From Sedimentitalea sp041224545 (lineage in GTDB: Bacteria; Pseudomonadota; Alphaproteobacteria; Rhodobacterales; Rhodobacteraceae), in the NCBI RefSeq assembly GCF_041224545.1, contig NZ_JBGFGP010000108.1, positions 62,001 through 126,000 on the forward strand: a DNA stretch of 64,000 bases, given 5' to 3'. Positions 1-8,503 of the stretch are shown piece after piece; the first letter of the stretch is position 1; each line of letters opens with the position of its first letter. The position numbers and the translations under genes are program-made. Below the pieces are notes generated by a model, which saw only the letters and a list, made by a program, of their open reading frames with translations, was not told the origin of the DNA and ran no database searches.

Positions 1-481
1 GGTGTTTCAGCATTTCAACCTGTTCCCCGATCACACGGCACTGGGCAACATCATGCTGTCGCTGACCAGGATCAAGGGGATGAGCAAAGACGAGGCGCGG
101 CGGATCGCCGAAGCCCGCCTCGCCGATGTCGGTCTTCAGGGGCGGGGCGATCATCGTCCGAGCAGCCTGTCGGGCGGGCAGCAGCAACGCGTCGCCATCG
201 CCCGGGCCCTCGCGATGGATCCGGAGGTCGTGCTGTTCGACGAAGTGACCAGCGCGCTCGACCCGGAACTGGTCAAGGGGGTACTCAACCTGATGGCGGA
301 CCTTGGACGCCGCGGCATGACCATGGTTGTCGTGACACACGAGATGGGTTTTGCCCGGCAGGTCGCTGACCAGATCGTTTTCATGGACGAGGGTCAGATT
401 GTCGAACAGGGTCCACCCGAAGAGCTGTTCACCAATCCCAGGACCGACCGGCTGAAAAAGTTCTTCGCCGAAGTTCTCTAA
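1..481 (+). CDS. Polar amino-acid ABC transporter ATP-binding protein, GlnQ-type (5' end outside window)
   Basis: This is the C-terminal two thirds of an ABC ATPase of the GlnQ/HisP class, which powers import of amino acids or opine-like compounds at the cytoplasmic face of the inner membrane. The visible part opens at the Q-loop (FQHFNLFP), then has the signature SLSGGQQQRVAIARAL, Walker B VVLFDEVTSALD and the switch region VVTHEMGFA. Walker A must lie upstream of the window, so the GTG at position 2 is not a real start. The gene ends 25 bases before the next one, so it probably belongs to an operon with the two oxidoreductases that follow. The family is clear and the substrate is not. Confidence 0.93.
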   Translation, partial: VFQHFNLFPDHTALGNIMLSLTRIKGMSKDEARRIAEARLADVGLQGRGDHRPSSLSGGQQQRVAIARALAMDPEVVLFDEVTSALDPELVKGVLNLMADLGRRGMTMVVVTHEMGFARQVADQIVFMDEGQIVEQGPPEELFTNPRTDRLKKFFAEVL

Positions 482-506
482 ACTGACAATTTCAGGAAAC
501 GCATCG

Positions 507-1541
507 ATGACCAATCTCTCGTGGGGCATTCTCGGCACGGCGGGCATCGCCCGCAAGGCCATGTTGCCGGCTCTTCAATCTGCCGAAGGCTGCCGCGTCG
601 TGGCGATCGCATCACGCGACGCCGCGCGTGCGCAGGCTTTCGCCCGGGATTTCGATATTCCCCGATATCATGCAAGTTACGAGGCGCTGCTCGCCTCTCC
701 CGAGATCGACGCGGTTTATATCCCGCTGCCCAATCACCTGCACGTTCCCCTGACCCTGCAGGCGCTCAGGGCCGGCAAACACGTGCTTTGTGAAAAACCG
801 CTGGCCCTCACCCTCGCCGACGCGGAACAGGTTGCCGAGACCGCACGACAGGCGGACAGGTTCGTGGCCGAAGCCTTCATGACGCACCACCATCCGCAAT
901 GGACAAGTGCAAGAAAACTCGTCCGCGCCGGCAGGATCGGCCACCTCACTGCGGTTCAGGCGTTGTTTTCCTACGCCAATCACGATCCGGAAAATGTGCG
1001 CAATCAGGCGGATATCGGCGGCGGCGGTCTTTATGACATCGGCTGTTACGCGCTGGATACCGCGCGATTTTTCTTTGAACAGGCACCGGAGAGCGTCGCC
1101 GCCATAATGGAGCGCGATGCCGTGTTCGGCACGGACCGGATTACAACCGGGGCAGCGCGTTTCGCGGGCGGTGGACAGCTCGGCTTTACCGTGAGCACGC
1201 AATCCGCGCTGGTGCAGCAGCTGACGCTGCTGGGCACGGACGGCTATCTGGTGTTTGACGCCCCATTCAATTGCCCCGGCGATCATCGCGCGCGGCTCGC
1301 CATCGATCCGGGCACCGACCTGCTGGGCACCGGCCGCGAGATTCAGACCATGCCACCCGCAGACCAATACCGGCTACAGGCCGAAGCATTTGTCCGGCAG
1401 GTACGCGCGCGCGATGGCTGGGCGGCTGCCCTGGACGAGATACGCGGAAATGCAGCGGCCCTTGAAGCCACAACGCGCGCCGCACGAACCGGGGTCTGGG
1501 AACCGGTTGCAGAAACGAAACCCATCGCAGGAGTTGCCTGA
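507..1541 (+). CDS. Gfo/Idh/MocA family NAD(P)-dependent oxidoreductase
   Basis: A 344-aa protein with an N-terminal Rossmann fold (GILGTAGIARKAMLPAL, residues about 7-23) and the family motif CEKPLALT near residue 95. The C-terminal half is the usual substrate-binding/oligomerisation domain. The family oxidises or reduces sugars, inositols and related polyols with NAD(P). The length is normal for the family. The stop overlaps the next start by one base (TGATG at 1539-1543), so it is translationally coupled to the FAD oxidoreductase. With an amino-acid-type ABC transporter upstream, a sugar-amine or opine-like substrate is plausible, but this is inference. Confidence 0.9.
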   Translation: MTNLSWGILGTAGIARKAMLPALQSAEGCRVVAIASRDAARAQAFARDFDIPRYHASYEALLASPEIDAVYIPLPNHLHVPLTLQALRAGKHVLCEKPLALTLADAEQVAETARQADRFVAEAFMTHHHPQWTSARKLVRAGRIGHLTAVQALFSYANHDPENVRNQADIGGGGLYDIGCYALDTARFFFEQAPESVAAIMERDAVFGTDRITTGAARFAGGGQLGFTVSTQSALVQQLTLLGTDGYLVFDAPFNCPGDHRARLAIDPGTDLLGTGREIQTMPPADQYRLQAEAFVRQVRARDGWAAALDEIRGNAAALEATTRAARTGVWEPVAETKPIAGVA

Positions 1542-2671
1542 TGTCTTCTTCCAACCTTCAAATCGAAAGCGCCGTGATCATCGGCGGAGGTATCTTTGGT
1601 GTATCGACCGCCGTGCAGCTGGCCCGCATGGGGGTCGCCGTGACTCTCATCAATGACGGGCCACTGGCCAATGGCGCCTCGGGGCGCTCGCTGGCCTGGC
1701 TGAACTCGTCCCGCCGCCGGTCCATTCCCTATCACCGACTGCGGCAGGCCGGCATGGAACGCTATCGCAGCCTGTCCGACCGGCATCGTGGTCCCGACTG
1801 GCTGCGTTTCGATGGCGGTCTGACATGGGATGCGGCGGACGACGGGAACGAGATCGCCGATATCTATCGGTATGAGCGCAATCTGGGCTACGAAGCCGTG
1901 TTGCTCGGCGGCGCGGACGTCGCGACATGCGTGCCGGGGGTGAACGGCGCGGCGGTTACCGAGCCGGGGGCGATTCTCAACCCGAACGAGGGCTGGGTCG
2001 AACTGCCGGCGCTGATCGCGCTGCTGGCCGAGGAACTGCGCGCCAAGGGCGGCGAGATCGTGACCGACGCCGGCCCCGCCGAAGTTCAGGTCCGCAACGG
2101 GCGCGCGCGGGGCGCCAAAACATCTGACGGGCGCAGCTTTGACGCGGACGTCACACTTGTTGCCACCGGCCCTGCGGTGCCGGTCATGGCCGCCGAGTTG
2201 GGGATTCAGGTGGATGATGCGACGCCCGTCGCGGTCCTGGTCGAGACGCACCCGGTGGATCACCCTTTGCGCGCTGTTCTGAATACCCCGCGCGTGGCCG
2301 TGCGTCCGACCGCGACAGGCGCATTCTTTCTCGACTCGGCCTGGCCCGAGGACGAAGTTCGTCAGCAGCCCGATGGCAGTTATCAGGTCGAGCAATGGGT
2401 CATTGACGGGTTGATCGAGGAAGCGAAAAAGGTGCTGGATCCCGTGCCTGCGCTCGAAGTCGCGGCAGTACATTACGGACCCAAGCCAATTCCAGGTGAC
2501 GGCGAGCCGGTTTTTGGCGAGGTGACCTCCCTGCCCGGCTGCTACCTTGCCTTCTCGCACAGCGGCGCCACGCTCGGGCTGATCGCCGGCGAGCTTCTGG
2601 CCGAAGAAATGGCGCTCGGCCTGCGCCACGAACTCCTGGAGCCCTTCAGGCCGGAACGGTTCACGCGCTGA
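1541..2671 (+). CDS. FAD-dependent oxidoreductase, DAO family
   Basis: A 376-aa flavoprotein of the D-amino-acid-oxidase/glycine-oxidase superfamily. The N-terminus has the dinucleotide fold VIIGGGIFGVSTAVQLA (about residues 12-28), followed by NGASGRSLAWLNSS, the isoalloxazine-contacting region. The C-terminus has the second FAD-contact segment (PGCYLAFSHSGATLG). These enzymes oxidise C-N bonds of amino acids, secondary amines or glycated amines to imines. The gene is coupled to the Gfo/Idh/MocA gene upstream. An Amadoriase-like role fits the frl-type operon next door but is not shown by any residue I can see. A small hairpin (AACGCC/GGCGTT, 2672-2691) follows the stop but has no T-tract. 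Confidence 0.88.
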   Translation: MSSSNLQIESAVIIGGGIFGVSTAVQLARMGVAVTLINDGPLANGASGRSLAWLNSSRRRSIPYHRLRQAGMERYRSLSDRHRGPDWLRFDGGLTWDAADDGNEIADIYRYERNLGYEAVLLGGADVATCVPGVNGAAVTEPGAILNPNEGWVELPALIALLAEELRAKGGEIVTDAGPAEVQVRNGRARGAKTSDGRSFDADVTLVATGPAVPVMAAELGIQVDDATPVAVLVETHPVDHPLRAVLNTPRVAVRPTATGAFFLDSAWPEDEVRQQPDGSYQVEQWVIDGLIEEAKKVLDPVPALEVAAVHYGPKPIPGDGEPVFGEVTSLPGCYLAFSHSGATLGLIAGELLAEEMALGLRHELLEPFRPERFTR

Positions 2672-2733
2672 AACGCCGGGTTCAAGGCGTTGTCGCAATC
2701 GGCGGCTGACCCGCGGGTAGCCGGCGCGCCGGT

Positions 2734-3747
2734 TCATATGGCTGAAACGGATCCCCGAACGATCAGTTTGGTCGGAAAGACATGGTGCTGCGGCTCGGAT
2801 TGGTCGCCGCCTATCCGTTGCAGCAGAATTTTCGCCGCCAGCGGGCCGATCCGGTCAATCGGTTGTGCGACTACCGTGATCTGGGGGTCGGTGAAGGTCG
2901 CGAAATCGAAATCGTCGAACCCCACGAGCGAGACATCTCTCGGCACGCTCAACCCCATGCTGCGCAGGGCAATCAGAGCCCCCGTGGTCATCAGGCTGTC
3001 AACCGTGAACAACGCCGTCGGAGCCGGCGTCTGTCTGAACAGCCTGATCGCGGTCTCGACGGCATGTTTGGTCGTCGAAGAGGAGACGGCAATCAGACTC
3101 TCATCGCTTTCGATCTCGTTCTCCTGAAGTGCCTGGCGATATCCGGCCAACCGCTCGCGCGCTGTGAATATCCGCGCTTCATCTCCCAGGAACGCGATCC
3201 TGCGATGTCCGTTGGCGACAAGATAGTTCACGGCTTCGCGGGCACCGCCGTTGTTGTCGACCACGATGCTGTCGCACCCGATTGTCCCCGCGCGCCGGTC
3301 GATCATGACGATCGGCGTGCCTGCCGCGGCCAATTCCCGGAAGTGCTGCGTCTCCTGCTCCGACGTCGGTGCCACGATGAAACCGCGAACGCTCAGGCTG
3401 CGAAGGTTCTCCAGCACCGCCCGCTCCTGCTCGAGATCTTCCTCGCTGCAGGCGATCAGCAGGTTGTGGCCCTGGGGTCTGAGGCTCCGATCCAGGTCAT
3501 GGGCAATCTGGGCGAAGAAGGGATTCTGCACGTCGCCGGGGATGAACCCGACAAGGGGGAGTTCTCCGCGCCTCAGCGCCTGTGCCACCCTGTTGTGCCG
3601 ATAACCGAGACGTTGGGCCGCCTCGCGCACCCGCTCGGATACCGCCCCGCCGACATAGCCATAATTGTTCAACGCCCGCGCCGCCGTCGCGCGCGACACC
3701 TTGGCCTCGGCGGCAACATCCTTGATGGTAACAGTCTTGCGTGACAC
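2734..3747 (-). CDS. LacI family transcriptional regulator
   Basis: A 337-aa repressor/activator. Residues 1-55 form the LacI-type helix-turn-helix (TIKDVAAEAKVSRATAARAL) and hinge. The remainder is a periplasmic-binding-protein-like effector domain (LPLVGFIPGDVQNPFFAQIA at about 64-83; the C-terminal VSLVGFDDFDFATFTDP region is typical). It diverges from the deglycase/sugar-transport operon starting at 4135, with two palindromic operator candidates between them, so it probably controls that operon in response to a sugar-amine or its phosphate. Bacillus frl operons use a GntR regulator instead, so the regulator type differs here. Confidence 0.93.
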   Translation of the reverse strand: MSRKTVTIKDVAAEAKVSRATAARALNNYGYVGGAVSERVREAAQRLGYRHNRVAQALRRGELPLVGFIPGDVQNPFFAQIAHDLDRSLRPQGHNLLIACSEEDLEQERAVLENLRSLSVRGFIVAPTSEQETQHFRELAAAGTPIVMIDRRAGTIGCDSIVVDNNGGAREAVNYLVANGHRRIAFLGDEARIFTARERLAGYRQALQENEIESDESLIAVSSSTTKHAVETAIRLFRQTPAPTALFTVDSLMTTGALIALRSMGLSVPRDVSLVGFDDFDFATFTDPQITVVAQPIDRIGPLAAKILLQRIGGDQSEPQHHVFPTKLIVRGSVSAI

Positions 3748-3974
3748 GGACGGGACCTTTCACTTGGAGCAGCGTTTCCCAGCACGTACTGGCACGCCCA
3801 CAGCAAAAGTGCCAAGCAAAAGCGCCGCGAATCGTGGCAACTGCCGATTTGTGTGGCGCTTGGCAGTGCCTGTCCATACACTCAACCCATATCTCTTATC
3901 CCACTGTGCATAAAAGAAAACTTCCGAAACGAATTTTTCTTGCCAGGTTTTGTGCGATATGGCAGCGTATATAT

Positions 3975-3990
3975 ATGAGATCGGTATCAC
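3975..3990. promoter_or_regulatory. LacI-type operator candidate, distal copy
   Basis: ATGAGATCGGTATCAC, the imperfect version of the palindrome at 4029. Both share the left arm ATGAGATC and a CG at the centre, as in most LacI-family operators. It directly follows a TATATAT stretch that could be a -10 element. Confidence 0.55.
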
Positions 3991-4028
3991 ATGCGAGTCG
4001 CAGCGATGCCGTCTTTTTTGAGATTGAT

Positions 4029-4044
4029 ATGAGATCGGTCTCAT
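4029..4044. promoter_or_regulatory. LacI-type operator candidate, proximal copy
   Basis: ATGAGATCGGTCTCAT is a palindrome centred on CG; its arms match at 7 of 8 positions. It lies 54 bases (about five helical turns) from the start of the distal copy, a spacing suited to co-operative binding or looping by the divergent LacI protein. Confidence 0.6.
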
Positions 4045-4134
4045 TCAGTGAATACGGACCGGAACATCGCCCGGCGCACGCCGTTGAAAAGGCGCGGACA
4101 CGGGAAAGAGTCACCAAGAAGGAATCGTAAGAAC

Positions 4135-5148
4135 ATGTTGAATTTTGACCGCGACCGATACCTGTCCATTCAGAGCGGCGCACTTCGGATTGCCGACGAA
4201 CTGCATGGCCTCGTGGGCGAATTGCTGTCTTCGGGGGTCGAGCGGGTGTTCTTCATGGGCACTGGCGGTGTGCAATTCCTGACACAGCCGGCCATTGAAC
4301 TGGCGACACGCTATTCGACCTTTCCGGTCAGCGGGCAGATGCCGGCACAGGTTGTGCTGGCTCCGCCGGCCGGATTGAACGAGCGCGCGCTTGTCGTGCT
4401 GCCATCGCTGTCGGGCACCACCAAGGAAAGCGTCGAATTGCTGAGTTATCTCAAGTCGGTCGGCGCGCGTACCCTGTCTCTTACCGGTCATGCCAACACA
4501 CCCTTGGCGCAGGGCGCGGATTACAATTTCACGAATTTCGCCGAAGACGACACCTCCTCCGAGATGTTCCATCTGCAATCGCTTCTGCTGGTGCTGAGCA
4601 TCCTAGACGCGCGCGGCGAGATCGGAAATTACAACGAAATCGTCGCCGAACTGCAACGCTTGCCCGGGCTGCTGGCCGATGCGAAAGCCGCGTTCGAAGA
4701 CGAGGCCGCAACCCTCGCCGAAACGATCAGGGATGAAACCTATCACATCTTCACCGGCGCCGGTTCCGCCTGGCCTGCGGCACATTATTACGGCATGTGC
4801 ATCCTCGAAGAGATGCAATGGATCCGCACGCGACCGGTGCACGCCTCGGATTTCTTTCACGGGACACTGGAACTGGTTGAACCGGGCGTCAGCGTGTTCT
4901 TGCTGAAAGGCGAAGACCCGTACCGCCCCCTTGCCGAGCGGGTTGAGAAATTCGTTCCCCGCTACACCGACCGGCTGCGGGTGATCGACACCGCAAAGAC
5001 CGACCTGCCCGGCATCAGCAATACGGTGCGTGCGATGATATCGCCGGTGGTGCTTGCGAGCCTGCTCGAACGACTGAGCGCGCATCTCGAAGTGCTCCGG
5101 GAGCATCCGCTGACAACGCGGCGTTATTACAAGCGTGTCGAGTACTGA
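4135..5148 (+). CDS. frlB: SIS-domain deglycase, FrlB/FraB-like (fructosamine-6-phosphate deglycase)
   Basis: A 337-aa protein with two SIS domains, related to the isomerase half of GlmS. FrlB-type enzymes cleave fructosamine 6-phosphates (for example fructoselysine-6-P) to glucose-6-P and the free amine in the cytoplasm. Visible support: the sugar-phosphate loops FMGTGGVQFL (about 40-49) and LPSLSGTTKES (89-99), and a candidate catalytic pair Glu226 (in LEEMQW) and His242 (in FFHG), whose 16-residue spacing equals that of E214/H230 reported for Salmonella FraB. The C-terminus HPLTTRRYYKRVEY is FrlB-like. It heads an operon of sugar ABC transporter and FrlD-like kinase. The start at 4135 is preferred over the in-frame ATG at 4048. 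The exact Amadori substrate is unknown. Confidence 0.82.
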   Translation: MLNFDRDRYLSIQSGALRIADELHGLVGELLSSGVERVFFMGTGGVQFLTQPAIELATRYSTFPVSGQMPAQVVLAPPAGLNERALVVLPSLSGTTKESVELLSYLKSVGARTLSLTGHANTPLAQGADYNFTNFAEDDTSSEMFHLQSLLLVLSILDARGEIGNYNEIVAELQRLPGLLADAKAAFEDEAATLAETIRDETYHIFTGAGSAWPAAHYYGMCILEEMQWIRTRPVHASDFFHGTLELVEPGVSVFLLKGEDPYRPLAERVEKFVPRYTDRLRVIDTAKTDLPGISNTVRAMISPVVLASLLERLSAHLEVLREHPLTTRRYYKRVEY

Positions 5149-5184
5149 CCTTTCATCGACCAAGCATCAACAGGGAGTCAGACA

Positions 5185-6501
5185 ATGAACAATACATCGA
5201 AAATGACAGCAGCGCTGTGGACAGGTGCGATGGCCCTTGCCACAGCGCAGACCGCAGCCGCGGGCGACCTGGTCAAGGCCGATCCGACGGCTCCGGTTGA
5301 ATACAGCGGCACCTTGTCAATCATGACGAAATTCGGGTCGCAGCATCTGTCGCCCTTCTTTCGCGACATCGTCGAGGATTATCAGAAACTGCATCCCGAG
5401 GTTTCCTTCGAACTCATCCAGGAAACCGACGACAGCGTGAAGGGCAAGACCAAAACCCTGGTGGCGACCAACTCCCTGCCCGACATCTTCTTCAGCTGGA
5501 CCGGGACCTGGGGACACAACTTCGTTCGCGGCAATCGCGCCGTCGATCTGACTCCGGTGATCGGCAAGGGCACCGACTGGGGCAAGACCTTCAGTCCTGC
5601 CGCGCTCGAAGCCTTTGTCTGGAACGACCGGAACTTCGGTGTGCCTCTCTATCTGGACGCCAAGTTCATGGGATATAACAAACGCATCTTTTCCGATCTC
5701 AACATCGAAAAGCCCGAGACCCTGGAACAGTTGCTCGCGGCTTGCGACACGATCTCGGAAAGCGGCATGACACCGATTTCCTTCGGCAACAAGAACGCTT
5801 GGCCAGCCGTGCATTATGCCGGTCAACTGCTGGTATACAACGTGCCGGTCGCCACGTTGGAAAAGGATTTCGATCCCAAAACCGCCGAATTCACCGATCT
5901 CGGCTATGTCACCGCACTGACGCAATTTTCGGAACTTCAAAACCGCTGCATGCGCGACGCCCCCAACGGGATGTCCTATCAGGCGGCAATTCAGGCGTTC
6001 AGCGACGAACGCTCGGCGATGTACTATCAGGAAATTCTCGAATTTGACGGATCCGCGAACGATGAGACAACCCTGAAACCCGAGGATTTCGGATATTTCA
6101 TCCTGCCCACGCCGGAAGGTGCCAAGGGCGATACCAATGCCATCGAGGGGGCGCCCGAGGGCTACATGGTGAGCGCGTCTTCGGCGCAGATACCGCTGGC
6201 AATCGACTTTCTGAAATTCCTTACCTCACAAGAGGTGGGCAAGGTGCTTTCCGCATCGCCCTATGGACAGCCAAGCGCCGTCATCGGCGGCTCCGACCCG
6301 GACGCGATGAACGCCAACGTCGTCGCCGGCATGGCCGATATCGACTCGGCCAGTTACCTGATGCCATGGCTGGACACGGTAAATCATCCGCGTGTCGCGG
6401 CGGCATGGCTGGCTGGCCTTCAGGCGCTCGTCGGTGGCTCCAAATCTCCCGAAGAGGTCATCATCTCGGTCCGCGAAACCGCCGAAGCCGTCGGCGGCTG
6501 A
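5185..6501 (+). CDS. Sugar ABC transporter substrate-binding protein, FrlO-like
   Basis: A 438-aa extracellular solute-binding protein, family 1. Residues 1-26 are a Sec signal peptide (hydrophobic core ALWTGAMALATAQ, cleavage after TAAA). The mature start GTLSIMTKFG and the later NGMSYQAAIQAFSDERSAMYY region are typical of sugar/oligosaccharide binders. It lies second in the operon after the deglycase, the place of frlO in Bacillus frlBONMD, and the first permease follows 12 bases after its stop. Expected to capture the sugar-amine in the periplasm. Confidence 0.88.
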   Translation: MNNTSKMTAALWTGAMALATAQTAAAGDLVKADPTAPVEYSGTLSIMTKFGSQHLSPFFRDIVEDYQKLHPEVSFELIQETDDSVKGKTKTLVATNSLPDIFFSWTGTWGHNFVRGNRAVDLTPVIGKGTDWGKTFSPAALEAFVWNDRNFGVPLYLDAKFMGYNKRIFSDLNIEKPETLEQLLAACDTISESGMTPISFGNKNAWPAVHYAGQLLVYNVPVATLEKDFDPKTAEFTDLGYVTALTQFSELQNRCMRDAPNGMSYQAAIQAFSDERSAMYYQEILEFDGSANDETTLKPEDFGYFILPTPEGAKGDTNAIEGAPEGYMVSASSAQIPLAIDFLKFLTSQEVGKVLSASPYGQPSAVIGGSDPDAMNANVVAGMADIDSASYLMPWLDTVNHPRVAAAWLAGLQALVGGSKSPEEVIISVRETAEAVGG

Positions 6502-6513
6502 TCGGTTCCCGCG

Positions 6514-7479
6514 ATGGTCACTACAGCAGAGCATCCGACCCGTGGCGCCGCGACCGACCGTGCCACGAGCGGGGAGTTGCGCCGCTCCGGATTGCGGCGC
6601 CGCATCGCCGGGCTGATATCGCTACGCTGGGTCCTGCTCGCGGTGCTGCTGATCGGGGTGCTGATCTACGTGCCCATCGTTGACAATTTCCGTGTCAGCA
6701 CCACCAATCGCGACATCTTCACCGGCGAGACCACCAATGTCGGCCTCGCCAATTACGAGCGCCTGCTGCAGGATCCCGTCGTCTGGCGCGCGCTGCTGAA
6801 CAATACGCTCTACGCGCTGCTGTCGATCATTTTCCAGGTGTTCGGCGCTTTCCTTCTGGCAGCGATGATCGAGGGCCTCAGGAGCAAACGGGCGCGCAAT
6901 TTCTGGCGTGCCATGTACTTCATACCCTCGGCAATTTCGACCACCGTGACCGGGTTGCTCTTTTACTTCATCTACCAGCCTGACGTGGGGCTGCTTGACG
7001 CCGGGCTCCGCGCGATCGGTCTCGGGGACTGGACCAGACCGTGGCTCGCGCTCGAGGAAACCGCAATCTTCGGGATCATCGCGATGAGCCAGTGGCAAGG
7101 GTTCGGATATTCCACCCTTCTCTTTTCGATCGCCATTCAGAAAATTCCGCGCGAACTTTATGACGCGGCAATCATGGACGGGGCCGGCCCGATCAGACGG
7201 TTGTGGAGCATCACCTTTCCGATGTCGCGCGAGATGACCGGCCTGATGGTGATCGTCACGATCACAGGGGCATTTCAGGTCTTCAACGAAATCATGGTGA
7301 TGACCGCGGGCGGGCCGAATAACAGCAGCCAGGTGCTCGGCACGTGGCTCTACCAGCAGGCGTTCATTCAGAACGAATTCGGCTATGGCGCGGCAATTGC
7401 CGCGGTGATTTTCGTGGTCACCATGCTCACCGGCGCTGCGCAGGTCTGGTACACCGCGAAACGAAGGGTAAAATTATGA
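6514..7479 (+). CDS. Sugar ABC transporter permease, MalF type (FrlN-like)
   Basis: A 321-aa inner-membrane permease of the carbohydrate CUT1 class. It has a first TM near residues 33-53, then a periplasmic loop and five further TM segments. The cytoplasmic EAA loop that docks the ATPase is DAAIMDGAGPIRRLWSITFP (about residues 219-238). The stop overlaps the next permease start (ATGA, 7476-7479). The position matches frlN. Confidence 0.9.
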   Translation: MVTTAEHPTRGAATDRATSGELRRSGLRRRIAGLISLRWVLLAVLLIGVLIYVPIVDNFRVSTTNRDIFTGETTNVGLANYERLLQDPVVWRALLNNTLYALLSIIFQVFGAFLLAAMIEGLRSKRARNFWRAMYFIPSAISTTVTGLLFYFIYQPDVGLLDAGLRAIGLGDWTRPWLALEETAIFGIIAMSQWQGFGYSTLLFSIAIQKIPRELYDAAIMDGAGPIRRLWSITFPMSREMTGLMVIVTITGAFQVFNEIMVMTAGGPNNSSQVLGTWLYQQAFIQNEFGYGAAIAAVIFVVTMLTGAAQVWYTAKRRVKL

Positions 7480-8336
7480 CCGTCGGAACCGGCAACCCTC
7501 CGAGCGAGTCCGCCCTTTTCTGGAGCGCGATCAGCAAATCCTTTGTCTATTCGTTGCTGGTCTGCCTCGGCGTCATCGTGCTCTATCCCCTGTTGTGGAT
7601 GGCGGCGAGCGGCTTCAAGACCAACACACAGATTTTCAACGCGCCCTTTGCCATGCCCCTGAGTTGGAGCCTGGAAAACTATATCGGCGCGTGGAATGAG
7701 GGCGTGCGCAGTTTTCTCGTTTCCAGCCTGATCGTTACCGCCACCTCGGCGTTCTGCACTGTGATGATCAGCGCATGGACAGCCTATGGCCTGACCCGCA
7801 CGCGGATGCCCGGCAAGCCGCTGATCACCGCTTTTATTCTCGGCGGTCTCATGCTCAGCCCGACCGTCGCGCTGATCCCGCTGGTGCGCATGATGCAATC
7901 GGTGGGTCTCTACAACACGCATTGGGCGCTGATCCTGCTCTACACCGCCTTTCGCATTCCGTTCACGACCTTCCTGATCCGCGCTTACATGCTGGAACTG
8001 CCTTCTGATCTCGATGAAGCCGCCCGCATGGATGGCGCTTCGGAAGGGCAGATCTTCTGGCGCATCATGCTGCCGCTGTGCAGGCCGATCATTGTCTCAA
8101 GCGTGATCCTCCACATCCTCTTCGCATGGAACGAATACCTCTTCGCAATGATCTTTACCAACGCGCAAGAGGTACAGACCCTGCCGGTGGGCCTCACCTC
8201 GCTGATGGCCAAACATGGGACAGACTATGCTCAGGTCTTTGCCGCCATGACCATTTCGGCGCTGCCGATCGTGCTGCTGTTCTTTGCAATGCAGCGCTAT
8301 TTCGTCCGCGGTCTCACAGAAGGCATCGGCAAATGA
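7476..8336 (+). CDS. Sugar ABC transporter permease, MalG type (FrlM-like)
   Basis: A 286-aa six-TM permease that pairs with the preceding one. The EAA loop is DEAARMDGASEGQIFWRIML and the C-terminus RYFVRGLTEGIGK is typical of CUT1 MalG-type subunits. The frame is open upstream, but the start at 7476 is set by the ATGA overlap with the previous stop and gives a family-typical N-terminus. Its own stop (8334-8336) sits in another ATGA with the next small ORF. Confidence 0.9.
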   Translation: MTVGTGNPPSESALFWSAISKSFVYSLLVCLGVIVLYPLLWMAASGFKTNTQIFNAPFAMPLSWSLENYIGAWNEGVRSFLVSSLIVTATSAFCTVMISAWTAYGLTRTRMPGKPLITAFILGGLMLSPTVALIPLVRMMQSVGLYNTHWALILLYTAFRIPFTTFLIRAYMLELPSDLDEAARMDGASEGQIFWRIMLPLCRPIIVSSVILHILFAWNEYLFAMIFTNAQEVQTLPVGLTSLMAKHGTDYAQVFAAMTISALPIVLLFFAMQRYFVRGLTEGIGK

Positions 8337-8503
8337 AACCCACCGCAAGTAATGATTTGGCGGCGCGCGTTGCGTCGCGGCTGGCTGGCGCGGATTTCGC
8401 GGTCACGCAGTGCCGGCTGAATTGTTCCCTGCCCCCGGGACCGGGCAAGATCATGCTTTGGCCAATCGCACCAAATCCCGGCGCATCAGGGGCCTCGGCA
8501 TGA
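8333..8503 (+). CDS. Small hypothetical protein coupled between permease and kinase
   Basis: A 56-codon open frame that fills the whole gap between permease and kinase. Its ATG overlaps the permease stop (ATGA, 8333-8336) and its TGA overlaps the kinase start (ATGA, 8500-8503). This double coupling and reasonable codon third positions argue it is translated. The predicted product starts MKPTASNDLAARV and contains two Cys (in QCRLNCSL) and a Pro/Gly-rich stretch. There is no signal peptide or TM segment and I recognise no family. It could be a small accessory protein, or only a ribosome relay that feeds the kinase start. Confidence 0.45.
   Translation: MKPTASNDLAARVASRLAGADFAVTQCRLNCSLPPGPGKIMLWPIAPNPGASGASA

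Larger units (their letters stand above)
3748..4134. other. Divergent regulatory region between LacI regulator and frl-like operon
   Basis: A 387-base gap that is visibly more AT-rich than its flanks, especially 3900-4030. It holds no convincing gene. It contains two copies of a LacI-type palindrome (3975-3990 and 4029-4044). The deglycase frame is open from 4048, but that ATG lies immediately beside the operator. I therefore treat 4048-4134 as leader, with translation starting at 4135 behind AGAAGGA. Confidence 0.7.

Noticed and set aside
4048..4134. N-terminal extension of the deglycase from the ATG at 4048
   Set aside because: The extension is basic, lacks family similarity and its start lies 4 bases from the proximal operator; the ATG at 4135 has AGAAGGA upstream.
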